From Ciona savignyi (taxonomy: Eukaryota; Chordata; Ascidiacea; Phlebobranchia; Cionidae): a DNA stretch of 64,000 bases. Made by a program: the position numbers and the translations under genes. The notes beneath the pieces are model-generated. The model searched no databases. It was not told where the DNA came from and was given only the letters and a program-made list of their open reading frames with translations. The stretch lies in assembly GCA_000149265.1 (NCBI GenBank), contig CH003137.1, positions 570,165 to 634,164 on the forward strand, in the 5' to 3' direction. Positions 1 to 12,200 of the stretch are shown one piece after another; positions within the stretch are counted from its first letter, which is position 1, and every line of letters starts with the position of its first letter.

Positions 1-90
1 GATCTGACAATTGCCCGTGTGTTAGTCCCTTTGGTTTCATGGATATAAACATAAATATCCTATCCCCCCCAACCCGATGGTATCTTAATT
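1..90 (+). repeat. SINE-A tail fragment at the left edge
   Basis: The segment reads gatctgacaattgcccgtgt followed by a degraded version of the 3' end of the element at 59393-59684, and finishes with aaatatcctatcc, matching the (TATCC)n tail. The head of the copy lies outside the window. Confidence 0.6.
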
Positions 91-141
91 ACCGTCCCTG
101 CACTCTCACACTACTCAAGTATCTCCCCCCCACCCACTCAC

Positions 142-3100
142 TTGGATATCTCCTGCATGCACGAGTTGAGCAGCCGCATGTCGAACTGCTGCATAATGAG
201 AAGGAATCGAAGCAACAAGGAGGATTCTTCCGAAGACTCAGATTTGTTCTAGAAAGCAAATTTATCGGTGAACATAGAAATTATTAATTGGTATGAGGAC
301 TAACAAATCTAACTTAGCACTATAAGCACACAACTTCACATTCATGCACAGTAATGATCTGTAGAACAAATAAAATCCTCAAAAACAAGATGTTGGTCAC
401 AAGTTATTTGGCGATTATCACGAGTTGCCTAATGTTAATTTCCCCAACCAACAACAGTTTGACCCACACTAATTCACTATTATTCTCTATAGTAACAAGG
501 TATTTTGTTCTTCCCACCTTTTCCACCATTCGGATCAAAGTAGAGTCTTCAGTGTCCACTGTAGCATAGGCTGCTCCTAATATCTTCACCAGTGGGTCGC
601 GATTTGCTGGAAGCATTTCAAATAAAAGTGAATTGATCTTATTTGATTAAGCTAGTTGATTGTGTTTATAGGTGGGCGAAAATTAATTTATTGATGATGC
701 AAAAATTCTGGAATTAAAAAACCATTGTGTCGGGTACATATTTGTCCAAACGCTTAGCTTAGTTAGTTAGATAGAGCATGAGAAAAGATTGTTGAATCAA
801 CACCAGTCATCGCTTATTTGGTTGTGTTTTTGTAAAAGTCACTTAGTGAATTTACCTCTACCCACTGAATTAATTGCTTTAGAAACTAAAACAATAAAAC
901 AAGCTAGTTATATAGGACACATTGCAATAATTCTGGTAAACCTAAGGAAACCTGACAATTGCCCAAGTAATTGTAGCCCCTGTGTTTCCCATCTATAGAG
1001 ATAAAAATAAATACTCTAGCCAGTATTCTATATTAATTTTAGTAATTGATATATTTTACATTCCTTGAAATGAAAAAATGTCTATGATATAAGAGGGACA
1101 GGTAAAATAAGGAAATTTTATGAAAAAACTGAGGGAGAAAATTGTACCCTTGCCTTCTAAACTAAAAACCTGAGTAATACCATTTAATATTAAAAATCAA
1201 AGATTATAATAAAATAAACCTATAGTTGGCACTTTGCCTGAAAAAACAACAAGTGAACATACATGTGTGTACTGCCACCTGTTTATCATAATAAAAAGGG
1301 ATATCATGATGGAAAGTGATACACAAAACCACATCTTAATTTCAATCTCTACCTTCTAAACATAATCTGACTTCGTTGGTACATTTTTCTTTTGACATTT
1401 TGATGACGTTCGCTGCCTGGTCAAGTGTGCGAACTTTCAGTGTTCCCTCATCAAGTTCAAGTAGTGGAACTCCATTGGGGTCTTTATCTTGTGATTTGAT
1501 TTGGGAAGCACTGCATGGAAGTGAAGTTATTGAAGGTAACCAATAATGTTGTATAAAGTGCAGGCTATGTTAAACTTTGACAATCACATAAAGACAGAAT
1601 AAATAACACCCATATGCGGTTTAATTAGGTCTGTCATTGCTTGCTTGGTGGTTTAGAACAAAATGTTAATGTTATATTCCTATACCTGAAAAAACACAGT
1701 CTAATTACCTAAGACCAAATGCCCGGTTACCGAAGTTCACTTCGAATATTTTTTAACGTTTTAAACTGTTCAGATGTCTGGTAAGTGACTTATTCAAGAA
1801 CAAAACCAAATTAACCTGTAGCAGGTTTTTGACTGAATGGCCAACACTCGAACCAAATGCAGGCAGACCAGTATAATATAATGATTAAACAATCAAATAT
1901 GGTCTTACTGACCCGATGTCATAACCCGATCCGAATGCTGAAGCTGTCAAAGTCGTGTTCCAGGACAATGCTTCTTTGAAAACATATTTTGACTCCTCTG
2001 GATGTTTTCCTCCAAAGCTTTCAATAAACTGCAAATAATGTCAGACTTAGTTTAACCAGGGAATATACAGTATATCTAGTCTTTGTACTAAACTGATGTG
2101 AATGCATTTAATGGTTTATTGATTATAAAGAAATATAGAAATAAGGTACGGCAACTACACACCAAAAATTTAAAGCTTATTGCACACTTGAGATATAAAG
2201 CGCAGAGGATAATGTGTTTTACCATTTATATAATCTGCACACACCACAGCTTTTAAACAGTAAAAATGTCAAACCTTAAAGTCAATTTTAGAATGACCAG
2301 TATTGAGATTTACTAAATTCTAATTCTAGGCAAGATTGATTTTTATAAATTTGATTTAAAATTCTTAATTATGTAAATGTTTTAACAGTTGATCACTAAA
2401 CTTCAAATGTTTATTTTGCACATATAAGATCTGGAGTACTACTAATAAAAGAAGAAATATGGAAATAAAAGAATTCTGTAACCTACCCCAACAGTAATAA
2501 CTTTACAACTAAGGACATGCTAAAGTTTTATTTTCTGTCTAACGATAAAATGGAAAATTTAAACAAAAAAGTTTAAGTGCCACCTGATTTATCTGGGTCG
2601 TGCCATTGCCAAACTTCTTATTGCGTGCCCAAATGATATTTATTAGGGTTTACAGGTGATTGTTTCTTTATACTAAGAGTACGCTCGGAAGCCAGCTTAC
2701 ATAAGAAACAAACCAACGTTGCACAGGCTCATGAACGTGTGTGTTGACCCGGCCTTACGTTTTAAACACAAACATCGTATAATTTCCAAACCTGTATACC
2801 TACCTCTGGACTTCGTGTAATTTATTGTCAGTACTTTTTTTAAGCCTACCCTATGTAATGTAGATAAATATGTTAGCTGACAGATACGATAGATTTAGGA
2901 TAGAATAATATGTTTGTTTAATATTTTGACAAAACAGTAATAAAAAGGAGATTGTGTGCACACTTGAAGTGTGCACTCTTGGACGTTTGCACCGGTACCT
3001 TTAAATACTACAGGACCGCTTGGACCGCTTGGATCGCATGTAGCGCTTGAATTGCTTGGATCGCTTATTACACTTCGTAATTACAGATTAGTGTTTGGGG

Positions 3101-3483
3101 CAGGGTTAGAATTACTTTTCATAGCAATCTAAGTGATCCAAGCGCTTCAAGCGATCCAAACGGTCCTGTAGTATTTAGAGGCACCCCGTTTGCACACTGC
3201 ACATTTAAATGTTTGGTGCGTGCACACTCGAAATCTCGGTAAAAAGTGACGTACTTTCCATTCTGGCATGTTTGCAGGCTGTTAACCAGAGTTTTTCACA
3301 CATGATTTTAACAAAAATATACTATTCCAATGACAACTGTACCGGGCTTAACACATTGAAACAAATTCCAACCTGAATGATGTCATTTAAAAGTTTTTCG
3401 TTCATAGGAGATAATTCCAACTTTCCGCTTCCACTTCCAGCAACAGAAGTCCACTGAGCTGCTCGAGCCAGTGATGCACCCAT
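142..3483 (-). CDS. Unrecognised gene, 5' five coding exons, runs off left edge
   Basis: I do not recognise this protein. Five minus-strand exons join with consistent phases: 3373-3483, 1913-2028, 1353-1510, 518-606 and 142-248, about 194 residues so far, ending at a good donor (gtgagt), so the rest lies left of the window. The start is the ATG at 3483, reading MGASLARA; a glycine at position 2 followed by a small residue and serine/alanine suggests possible N-myristoylation (inference). Later exons encode a mixed, mostly helical and soluble-looking protein, with [20 protein letters not shown] in exon 3 and a serine/glutamate stretch before [20 protein letters not shown] in exon 5. No signal peptide or transmembrane segment is evident. 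An acceptor (ttttacag) sits 25 nt upstream of the ATG, so the leader is either spliced or trans-spliced. The gene is head-to-head with UNC5. Exon structure is well supported; function unknown. Confidence 0.7.
935..1016 (+). repeat. SINE-A tail fragment in an intron
   Basis: Degenerate copy of the same 3' domain: ctgacaattgccc, then tgtgtttcccat, then agataaaaataaatactc. It sits in the intron between exons 4 and 3 of the left-hand minus-strand gene. Confidence 0.5.
2985..3190. mobile_element. Fold-back (MITE-like) element with imperfect terminal inverted repeats
   Basis: The left arm starting near 2994 contains taaatactacaggaccg and the right arm (about 3132-3186) carries the reverse complement, cggtcctgtagtattta. 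The arms match over about 31 bp with few mismatches and extend through repeated CGCTTGGAT-like words. The roughly 100-bp centre is not palindromic and no coding frame is seen. It lies in the first coding intron of the left-hand gene. The family was not identified. Confidence 0.55.
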
Positions 3484-3510
3484 AACTCAGATTTAACCTG
3501 ACTATTCTCT
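3484..3510 (-). promoter_or_regulatory. 3' splice acceptor and short leader before the left-hand gene
   Basis: On the minus strand a pyrimidine-rich acceptor ending ttttacag lies at 3509-3510 and leaves a 25-nt leader (3484-3508) before the ATG at 3483. It marks either a 5'UTR intron or a spliced-leader addition site. Confidence 0.5.
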
Positions 3511-3904
3511 GTAAAACGAAAAAAGCAAATTTAAAATAACAATTGTAACCTACGATAGGGTATACTGCAACAAACAACTCTCACCATGCGTAATTGCATG
3601 GAATTATCTTATAAATAACAGATATGAAACATTTAAGATCTTAAAAGTGATACAAAACAACCAAATAAGAAAACTAATACGTTTAAGTCAGTCGTTGTTT
3701 TTCGCGTTTTTTCAGTATACCAAGTCAGTATCTTGTATCCTAGCAACTTCACAGCCACTAGTAGGACTAATTTTTTTTTTCTTTTGGGGAATAATTTTGT
3801 ACGTTTATGCGACACAACTAACACCTTATAAGATTAGAGAAGTTTTAGGTTCAGGACAACGGCGTGGTGTCCCTTAGTACAGATAAACAATGTTTATGAA
3901 GAAA

Positions 3905-4235
3905 CATTAGCTTAGTGGATTAGTAAGCCGCCTTTCAGCCAACAGTGGTCGCTAGCAAGTCGGTAGTGTCCCTGGGCAAGACAATATGCGGATAAATCGT
4001 ACGGTCGTGTGGCCAAATGGTTAACGCGACCGATACATATACCGACTCTTATACAAAAAACGGTCCTAGCGACGAGGGTTCGAATCTTGGCTCGGTAAAA
4101 AAAACTATGCGGATAAAGCATTGACCCAGAGTGAACTGGTTCTAACAAAATTGAAGGAGCGTCTCTGACGATTGCCCCTGTAATAACGTCGCTTGCGTTT
4201 TCCCATTCACGGGAAAAGACATGGGGATCTTTCTT
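3905..4235 (+). mobile_element. SINE-A copy interrupted by a second SINE
   Basis: The left part carries the core cgctagcaagtcggtagtgt followed by ccctgggcaagaca. The right part carries gaactggttctaacaaaatt, tctgacgattgcccctgt and the ttttcccattcacggg tail motif. Both match the intact copy at 59393-59684 and are separated by the insertion at 3997-4105. Confidence 0.7.
3997..4105 (+). mobile_element. tRNA-Ser/Leu-like SINE nested in SINE-A, with target site duplication
   Basis: The insert starts with ggtcgtgtggccaaatggtt, an A-box match (TGGCCAAATGG) as in class II serine/leucine tRNAs. It has a B box, GGTTCGAATC, about 60 nt later and ends in an A-rich run. The 12-bp sequence tatgcggataaa occurs on both sides (3985-3996 and 4106-4117), a clean target site duplication. 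A diverged relative lies at 16105-16222. The tRNA-Ser derivation is inferred from the head sequence. Confidence 0.7.
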
Positions 4236-6238
4236 TTTCTAACCTTTGGTTAAATTAAAAACTTTTCTTTCATATTACACACACTTTAATAAGACCGTAT
4301 GTGGGCACGTGCATAGAATAATCACGAAAGTAAGTGGTTAAGATCAGTATGGAACTATTGGCCAGTGTCCTTAGCATTTCATAAAACATTTTGTCGTGTT
4401 AAAAAAAGCTAACTTGAAGCATGGCCTAATTAGGCCTTCTATCGTATACTCAAGAGCATACAAATTATACGATAATATGTAAATTTTAAAAAGCTTTAAA
4501 GAGTGTAAAGTAAAAGATAGTCCGGATTTTCTTTGGCAACAGGATTAATCATATCACATGATTTGGTAAATCGTGTTTAATCAATATTCACTGATAAGTT
4601 AAAGATAAAACAGATTTAATAAATAGCTTGTCATTGTGAAGAGAAGAAGCCTTAACCAAACAAAGCATCATACATCTGGTTTATACGAGGTTGAACGTTG
4701 TGATATAGAATTGCAAATTTTGTGATAAACGTTTACACAATTAAATAAACTGCTTCTGGATTAGCATGCCAAGGTAGCCAAACCGATAGTTTCCATAAAC
4801 ACCTCGGTTCATCAAACGTTGTATTTTACGAGCGGATGCGAAAGTAGTTCTATTTGGTCCAAGTTTCTAGGCCAAAATAAGGAAATAAAACGTCCAAGGT
4901 CGAGAACCCGGCAATTAGCTAATCAACATTTAATTGGATTAAAATTAGTTTACAATGTACCTCAATCAATTTGCTAGGTTTAAAAGTTACCTTTATTAAA
5001 AAATTGTTTCTTTATTTCAACAAATAATATTCTTAAACATCAAAGTTTTAGCAATTTAAATTGTACTGATAAAGCAAGAAAATGTGGACAAACTCATATT
5101 TTGCAAAAATCAACTAGACGTTATAAAATTCAGCAGTTTTCCTTGATTCTGGTAAAATTAAGAAACAACTCAGGTAAACGAAACCGTATCACATTTACAC
5201 TGCGAAAAAATCGACGTCAGTTTTGAAACTTAGCCGACATATTTATTAACTTTCCAACCACATGCGGTGACGCCTTGGTAATTAATCAAACTCCATTAAT
5301 CCCCAGGTTCATTTCTCTTAGCGCAGAAGCTCGTTATACAACAATTAGGCTGGCTGCTACTGTTGCGTTAACGATTAACTCCGATAAAGGCTTATTTCGA
5401 TCAAACAGCAAAGAACACAACACGATGTTTTAGTTTTAATGTGCGGTATGGAAGTTGATTATGAGAGAGCTCATTTGCCGGTGAATTAATCGCTTTCGTT
5501 TGACAGGCGACTCGCCGGGCTGATAGGATTAATTGTTTATGTTCATAGTTTATTGCAATATAATTGGCGGGGAACTATGTCGGCGACCGGGATGTTTGTT
5601 TAACGAGCCGTCTATTTGCTTTCGCCCGTCTTTGATGCGTAATTACCGCGGCGACAGCAATTACGCCGCTACATCTCGTATCCTGATTGCGGAAAGAGGA
5701 GCTCGGTAACCTTCGCGCTGAGCTTTGTTTTCTTCTCCGTGTTACGTCATAAACGGCAACAAAGTAGCGGAGCTGGCGCGAGATCCTGCCGGGAACCAGG
5801 ATAAACTGTTCGCGCGAATTTAATCACCACTGCAGCAACCCTGGTATTGGAAACTGTACAGACTTCATTTCGGCAGTTAGTGACAGAGGGCGGAGAACAG
5901 AGAGTTTCGACAACTTTCGCTATATCCTCAAGCAAACAACGGATAAATTATCTGTCGAGCAACGAAGGACGAGCGATAAGTAGCGTTTCGCGTAGTGTTT
6001 ACCATCGTTCAACTGGACCAGGTCGGTATGAGAACAAACAACATGCACAAACAACCGTCGTGTTGCCGAAAGCGCGCACGACTGTGCCTAAAGAGATAAT
6101 ATTTCGCTTCTTTCCGTAGACGAACGGCGGCGCCGTTTCTCGAGTGTCAATCAGTTCATAGACGGCAGTTTCACACGCAAGACGACGTAGACGAGATCGG
6201 GCGTGGCAGACATCCGTCCCCGCAATCTAGTGTTTACA
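4236..6238. other. Spacer and 5' region upstream of UNC5
   Basis: No coding exon seen. The first kilobase is AT-rich. From about 5480 the sequence becomes GC- and CpG-richer up to the UNC5 start codon, consistent with promoter and 5'UTR. No clear TATA box was identified. Confidence 0.4.
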
Positions 6239-9200
6239 ATGAGGCGAGATCGAAGAAAAATTACCGGCCATCTATTTGTACTAGTTTTGCTGTTTGTCAA
6301 TTCGTTTGGAGAGTCGCTTCCGGGAAATGACAAAGGTAAGCCATTCGATTATTTGAAGTTCTCATTACAAGACATGAAGTATTGAAAAACATGCCTGGGT
6401 ATAATTAGATAAGGCACATCAACATATCCGTTCTTTTATACAGAGAAACATTTAAAAAGTAGGTGGAATTTTGTTTTTACAAATGTTATTCTAACGACCT
6501 ATGTTATATTGCATAATACAAGATGATCAGTAAAATTTAATTAATTTTTTCGCTATTAAGACTTAATTATAGTAAATAACACTATGAATTTAAAAAATAA
6601 CAAAACGACTACTGTATAAATATTGAATAGTGTAGTCAACATAGGCCACCAGATAATTAACATTAAACTTGATAACTATATGGGATGTGCAGCATTCAAA
6701 GATTTTATATAACATCGAAATCCATGCATTCCGGAAATACTGTGTTTGTTCTGACTTTTAGACCACGATTTGCTTGTGCAGATTTTCGATTTTTATTTGT
6801 GTATGAATCGTACATAATGTATATAGTATGTTTTGGTGTTGCTGGCTTTGGCACAATTTGGTGCTGCTGGATTGAACATGTTAATCCGCTGCGTCCGTGG
6901 AGATTTCAAATTGTAATTAACTAATCAAATTGTTAGCAATAGGTCCGGTTTCCTACTTAAGAAAACTATACGTTATTAATCTGCACCAAAAGCTGCGGAT
7001 TAAATCCGTTTCAGTTTTATTGTTATTGAGCTGAGGTTGTTTTTATCAGCACGCTGTTTATTATATTACGGATTAAATGTTTGCCTATAAATTTGGTCGA
7101 TGCTTAAACTTGTGCTACGACTCGAATAAGAAATCTCCTGCTTTGAAGTTGGATAATCAGTTTGGAATTTTCCATTTTTTACCACAACATAAGTTTTAAG
7201 CTTAGTAAATTTGGAGTGACGGTATAAAATTGCGAGAAACCCTCCTATGTTAGCGCTTGTTTATCGAGTATTAAATACTTTTAACTTGAAACATGTAAAT
7301 CCGCAATATTAAGCCGATCCGTATTTGCAACACAATTTTTTTGGCATAATTGTTATTTCGGTAATTATCGGCCATAAATATTTATACAGGGGGGTTCTAT
7401 TAGCTTTTTCACAATGAAAGCCAATGTCACCATGTATGCATTTGGAAGGCACAAAAATTGATAAAGGCCTGATATGGAAATATGAATTGTGTTATCTACC
7501 AAAACCACGATATCGATAGAAAAGCAACGGTTGTTTAACCATGTTTAGTTAAACAGCTACGTGTTTACTTATTTTGCTCCACTTCTAATGTATATTAGGA
7601 TTACATATTCTTATTTTGCGTTGCTGGGTTGTTTAATCTCCGGTGTTGCGCTTGTGGAACGCTGTGTCTTCTCGCACCACGACTTGCGGGGTTCTGACAA
7701 AGCGATGTTGCCACCGGTGCTGCCACCCCTGGAAGTTAATTAATTCGCACAAGCTAGACGCCACGACGCGGTGCATTATTAATGCGTTGGGGACCAAGCA
7801 AAACATGCAAATCTGGGAAACTCTTCCCAAATTAAGTTCCCGTAACTTGATCAAATTTAGCAACGTTCAAAAATATTGGCTCAATACGTAACCATTTCGG
7901 AATCGCAAAAATTCCAAACAGTGTGTTTCCACTCTTCTACACAAGCGCACAAAACGCCAACTGCTAAAAGTGCCGACCAATTCTTGGTGGAATTAAATTA
8001 TTGGAGAGCTTGACTAAAGGTCGGTTCAAGGAAATTTGATTGATGATCTGACAGCAAATCGAACCACGTGCTCAACCTATATACAGGATACCCAAACTGC
8101 ATATTCGCTGATGTCTTGATAAGCTTATAAATCAGGCGAAAGTGAATTTACCTTCATTTGATTTGCTAAATGAAGCCAGACTGCGTTCTATCCTCTGGAG
8201 ATGGTTACCAGTAGATCAGCAACCCTAAGGCAATCAATCTAAAACGTCACCAGACCACATCTTTATCGCCCAATATTTTCTCTGATAAACCACGAAATTG
8301 TCCGTTTGAGGATGGCGAATTGTATTCCACAAAATTATTCGAGTTAGGAGTGATATCATGGGAAAGCCCAACGGTTAGATGCGGTCGCATACTTCAAGCA
8401 AGTGAAGCAGAGTAAATTGAATAATTTGGCCCTCACCCTTTCAACGTAAAAGAGTTTGTCGCAATTGCGTCCCCGGGCGAGCGTGGTATGAGTGTGTGAG
8501 GCAGTGTCGGCCGCTTGGGATTCTCCTGAGATCAAACCGTACATGCCCGCGTCACTACACTTACTATGCACATACATGCGGGACTCTGCAAAACTAACAT
8601 TGCGCCTTTTTGGTACTGGAATATAGATAACAATTCTTATGTTCCGGCTACTTAACCCGCCGAGCTAAACAGAGTTGGTCGATAAAGAGATAAGGTCTCC
8701 CGGCAGGTTTGGCTCTCCTTCCAGCCTGAAAATCAGGACCAAACGTCGACCAAATCGGCGCCTCTGCTTGTTTTCGGTAAATCTCTTGTTGTCCGGGTCA
8801 GCAGGTATACTGTTTGAAAGCAGCCTATACTTAAAACAATACGTCGAATAATGCCTTGAGTTAAAACGACGTTTGAATTAAAACGACGCGGCCATTTATT
8901 TTGTATTATTTGCAACGACTCAATCAACAAATTCACAATTTTTGTTAATTTAAAGACGCCTTTCTCCGAATCGTGGTGCAGGGCCAAGTCTTACTTTAAC
9001 TTCTACTTAGGCAGAATTAGTTCGAGCGAAAGCACACGGATGGGAGATAGCGATCTAAAAGCAAACGCGTACCAGTTCAAAATTGGTGCATTTTCAGCCC
9101 CTCCAATTATCCGGCTATTACAGCAAAGCCTGACAGGCAGGAGTCTGAGTAATGAGCCCAAGGCTGCGTGTACAATTTCGGCGAATTCGTTTTCTTAACC

Positions 9201-12200
9201 CTACTTGGCCATGCTTATCTAGTCGAATCCAATTCTTCGTGTTTTGCTTGCTTCTCGTCCAGCAACCAACTAATCAGTCGGATTACGCAGTTGCGCTTCG
9301 CCGCACACGGTATATGATGTCACAAATAGTTCGACAACCTTTCAAATGCTTGACACAAACAAGACCAAATAGCATTTTAATAATAACCACAGGATTCTTA
9401 ACGAGTTACGGCCTGGGTCTGGACGATGTTAAAAATGTGGTCGTTTAGGCTGGCTACAATTGCAAAATGTACACCAATTAGCAACGCTCCCAAGCAAACA
9501 ATATGCGTTAAAATGCCAAATCTTGACCGTGACGGCTAAAGTGAAAGCTTAAAACACGGTTTTCGAGGCGGTAACTGTACAGAACTTGCTTATCTGTCAT
9601 CAAGAGGCATAATTCGTGTTACTGAAACATGGCAGCACATTTCGGCTCAGGGGATCGGCTCACGGGGTCATCTCGGGTCAGTTGGTCCGGATCAAGTAGG
9701 GGTTAGCTTTCAACGAGACCTCAACTAGAGCGCCTAATTGCACTGAAAAGGAACATAAAAAACCTATAAGTTATCCAAATAATTTTAATTAACCAATAGT
9801 TAGGTTTTAATTAAGCCTTTTAAGTAATTATACAACCCTCATTGTCTTTACAATTCTACACAGATATAGACTTTGAACCAACGAAATTACCGAGATAGTA
9901 AACGACGAAATTACTTTTACATGGCGATTAAAATAGAAATATGTCGTTCCGGTGGAGTAGCGATTCTAGTGCTGGATTTATTGTAAGTGTTTGGCGAGTG
10001 TAAGGTGTGCTGGATCTTTGGTGTTTGGCGCAGGCGCCATTTCAACACACAAACAAAGCAATAGTAACGTTATCCTTTACCAGCAGGCCTTGCGCCTTAT
10101 GGTTTCCGATGCAGTTCAAGTACCTTTGTGTGCAAATATTTTGTAGCATCGGCAATACGCGAGTCATCATTTAGCCTTCAACAAAACATCTTTAATTTGA
10201 TAAGACCTGCACATTGCACAGGTACAATGTATGTGCGAAGGATGGTCTGTAATCTTAACACGAAGAACAAAACAACTTATCGAAACAGTGTTACCAGAAG
10301 TTGATATATTTCTATGTTTTTAACGATTTCACTTATTCTATATAGGTGGCCAAGAGGCGGCCTAATTATGGCCACGTATCAGCTCATTACAGATCTCGCT
10401 TATCCGTCACGGACAGATAGAGTTTGCACGACAAATATTTCTTTTCGGGGCAAACTCGTCTACGTAAAAGCGATACGTCCGACAAGTGGTTATGATCGGA
10501 ACCATGTCGGCCCCGAAACCTTGGACCTTGACTTGCACTTTTACCATATCAGTTTCGCCTCGTTGTGGATTAAAAAGGATCCTTGACTCTGTTGGGGTGG
10601 AGGGGCTGCGCGACGGGGCCGTCACGCCCTTATAGCAGCAGAAAGGGCTGTAGCACAGAACCAGATAACAATCGACCATTTGTAATGTTAAGTACATGGG
10701 ACCGACTGGCTACCGGAGTGCTTTATGGCTCCCAGCTAACGAGCCACAACGGACAAAAATAACACAAAACCCTGAACCGTCGCTCAGGATTAAAATAAAC
10801 ATTTATAAACCCCTGTTTCTTGCTTACAGCGGCTAATCCTGCCTGCAATGTGAAGCGAAATCATGTATCTCTCTCTGCCCGCCAACATGTCTTCTCGCTA
10901 AAAACGACAAAGCGATAAGAAATCCGGTCCCACATACCCTGATGAGGAATAATAAAAGCAAAGTTATTTTTGTGTAAACGAACTCAAATTACATTTGGTA
11001 ACTACATACTATACCGGAGTAGTTTCGTTATTGCTTGGACGGATTATCCTACCGGGATCAGCGAAAGCCACTTTTCACAAGGCTCCTGTTACTCGGTTGC
11101 ATTACGTAAAGACGTCGCCGACTGGTTGATTTGTTTTTTCGAGCTGTCATCTTAAAAGCAGCTGCGACTACGAACAATTCGGGGATATTCGCATTTTAAG
11201 GGATCACAGGAATATGCTAGACCCCAAAGCAACTTAAATTAACCCTTAGCCGACAAGCTGCAGCCGACTAACATAACATTCACATATTTGCATTCTGGAA
11301 CTTAATGCAAACGATATGAAATCGACTTGTTTACCCGATTTTTAACCATTCCTGGGCGAGTTGTTCGATACGTCATTTCCGTAATTCTCAAGAGCTAGGT
11401 GTCGGGCCAGCTGTGCTAAGCAAGTTGAACTAAGAATATTGAGTTCGCTATGGGAGTGGGACCACCGGGCGTGTTGAAATACTTATCGATCCATTACTTA
11501 CTCGGGTTAGTGCTGGGGTCATGGGGTTGGGTAAGCACACCAGCGTCCAAGAGTGACTCCTACTTCACGCGTCGTGTTTTCCCGTTGGTCTTGATGTGTT
11601 GCTTGTCGCGTTATAATCAGTCGCTGCCTGATGAATGTTGCGGTTCATACTGGGCAATTCTAAGGCCATTGTTTCTGGAGAGACTTTGTGAAATAATTCG
11701 AAAAATCCGGAACTTGTCTTTTCACTCGAGTTTCTTGTCCGTTCTCTGTGTAAGTTTTTCAAACGACGACTTGAAAAACAAAACTCGTTAAATTACAACT
11801 GTCAAGCACAAGTGGTAAATAACACAGTCGAGTAAATGCTAACCCGTTCAAAACTAACCACAATTGTTATAGTTATTTAACGCCGGATCTAAATCATTTA
11901 ATGTTTTAACACTCTCAAAGAATAGAAATTAGGATCAGGGACCTTTATATAAAACACAACCAATTATTACTTACATATCTAAATTCCACAATATTACGTG
12001 ACATACAGACATCAGTGCCACATATATACTTGGACACATATTGTTTTAAATGTTATATGCTCCACGACATGCTCACGCAAGATTAATGTATACATTCTTT
12101 GTCTCTGTGCGTTTATTTCTGTTACTCGCGCAGTACCGAACTCCTCAAAGTCGTAATTATACTGCGCAAAATAAGGCCTTGGACAATAGAAAGATGTGGT

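Noticed and set aside
4000-4100. Functional tRNA-Ser gene
   Set aside because: The anticodon arm is degenerate, there is an A-rich tail and a target duplication; it is a retroposed copy.
3912-4148. 78-codon minus-strand frame
   Set aside because: Lies entirely within the nested SINE pair.
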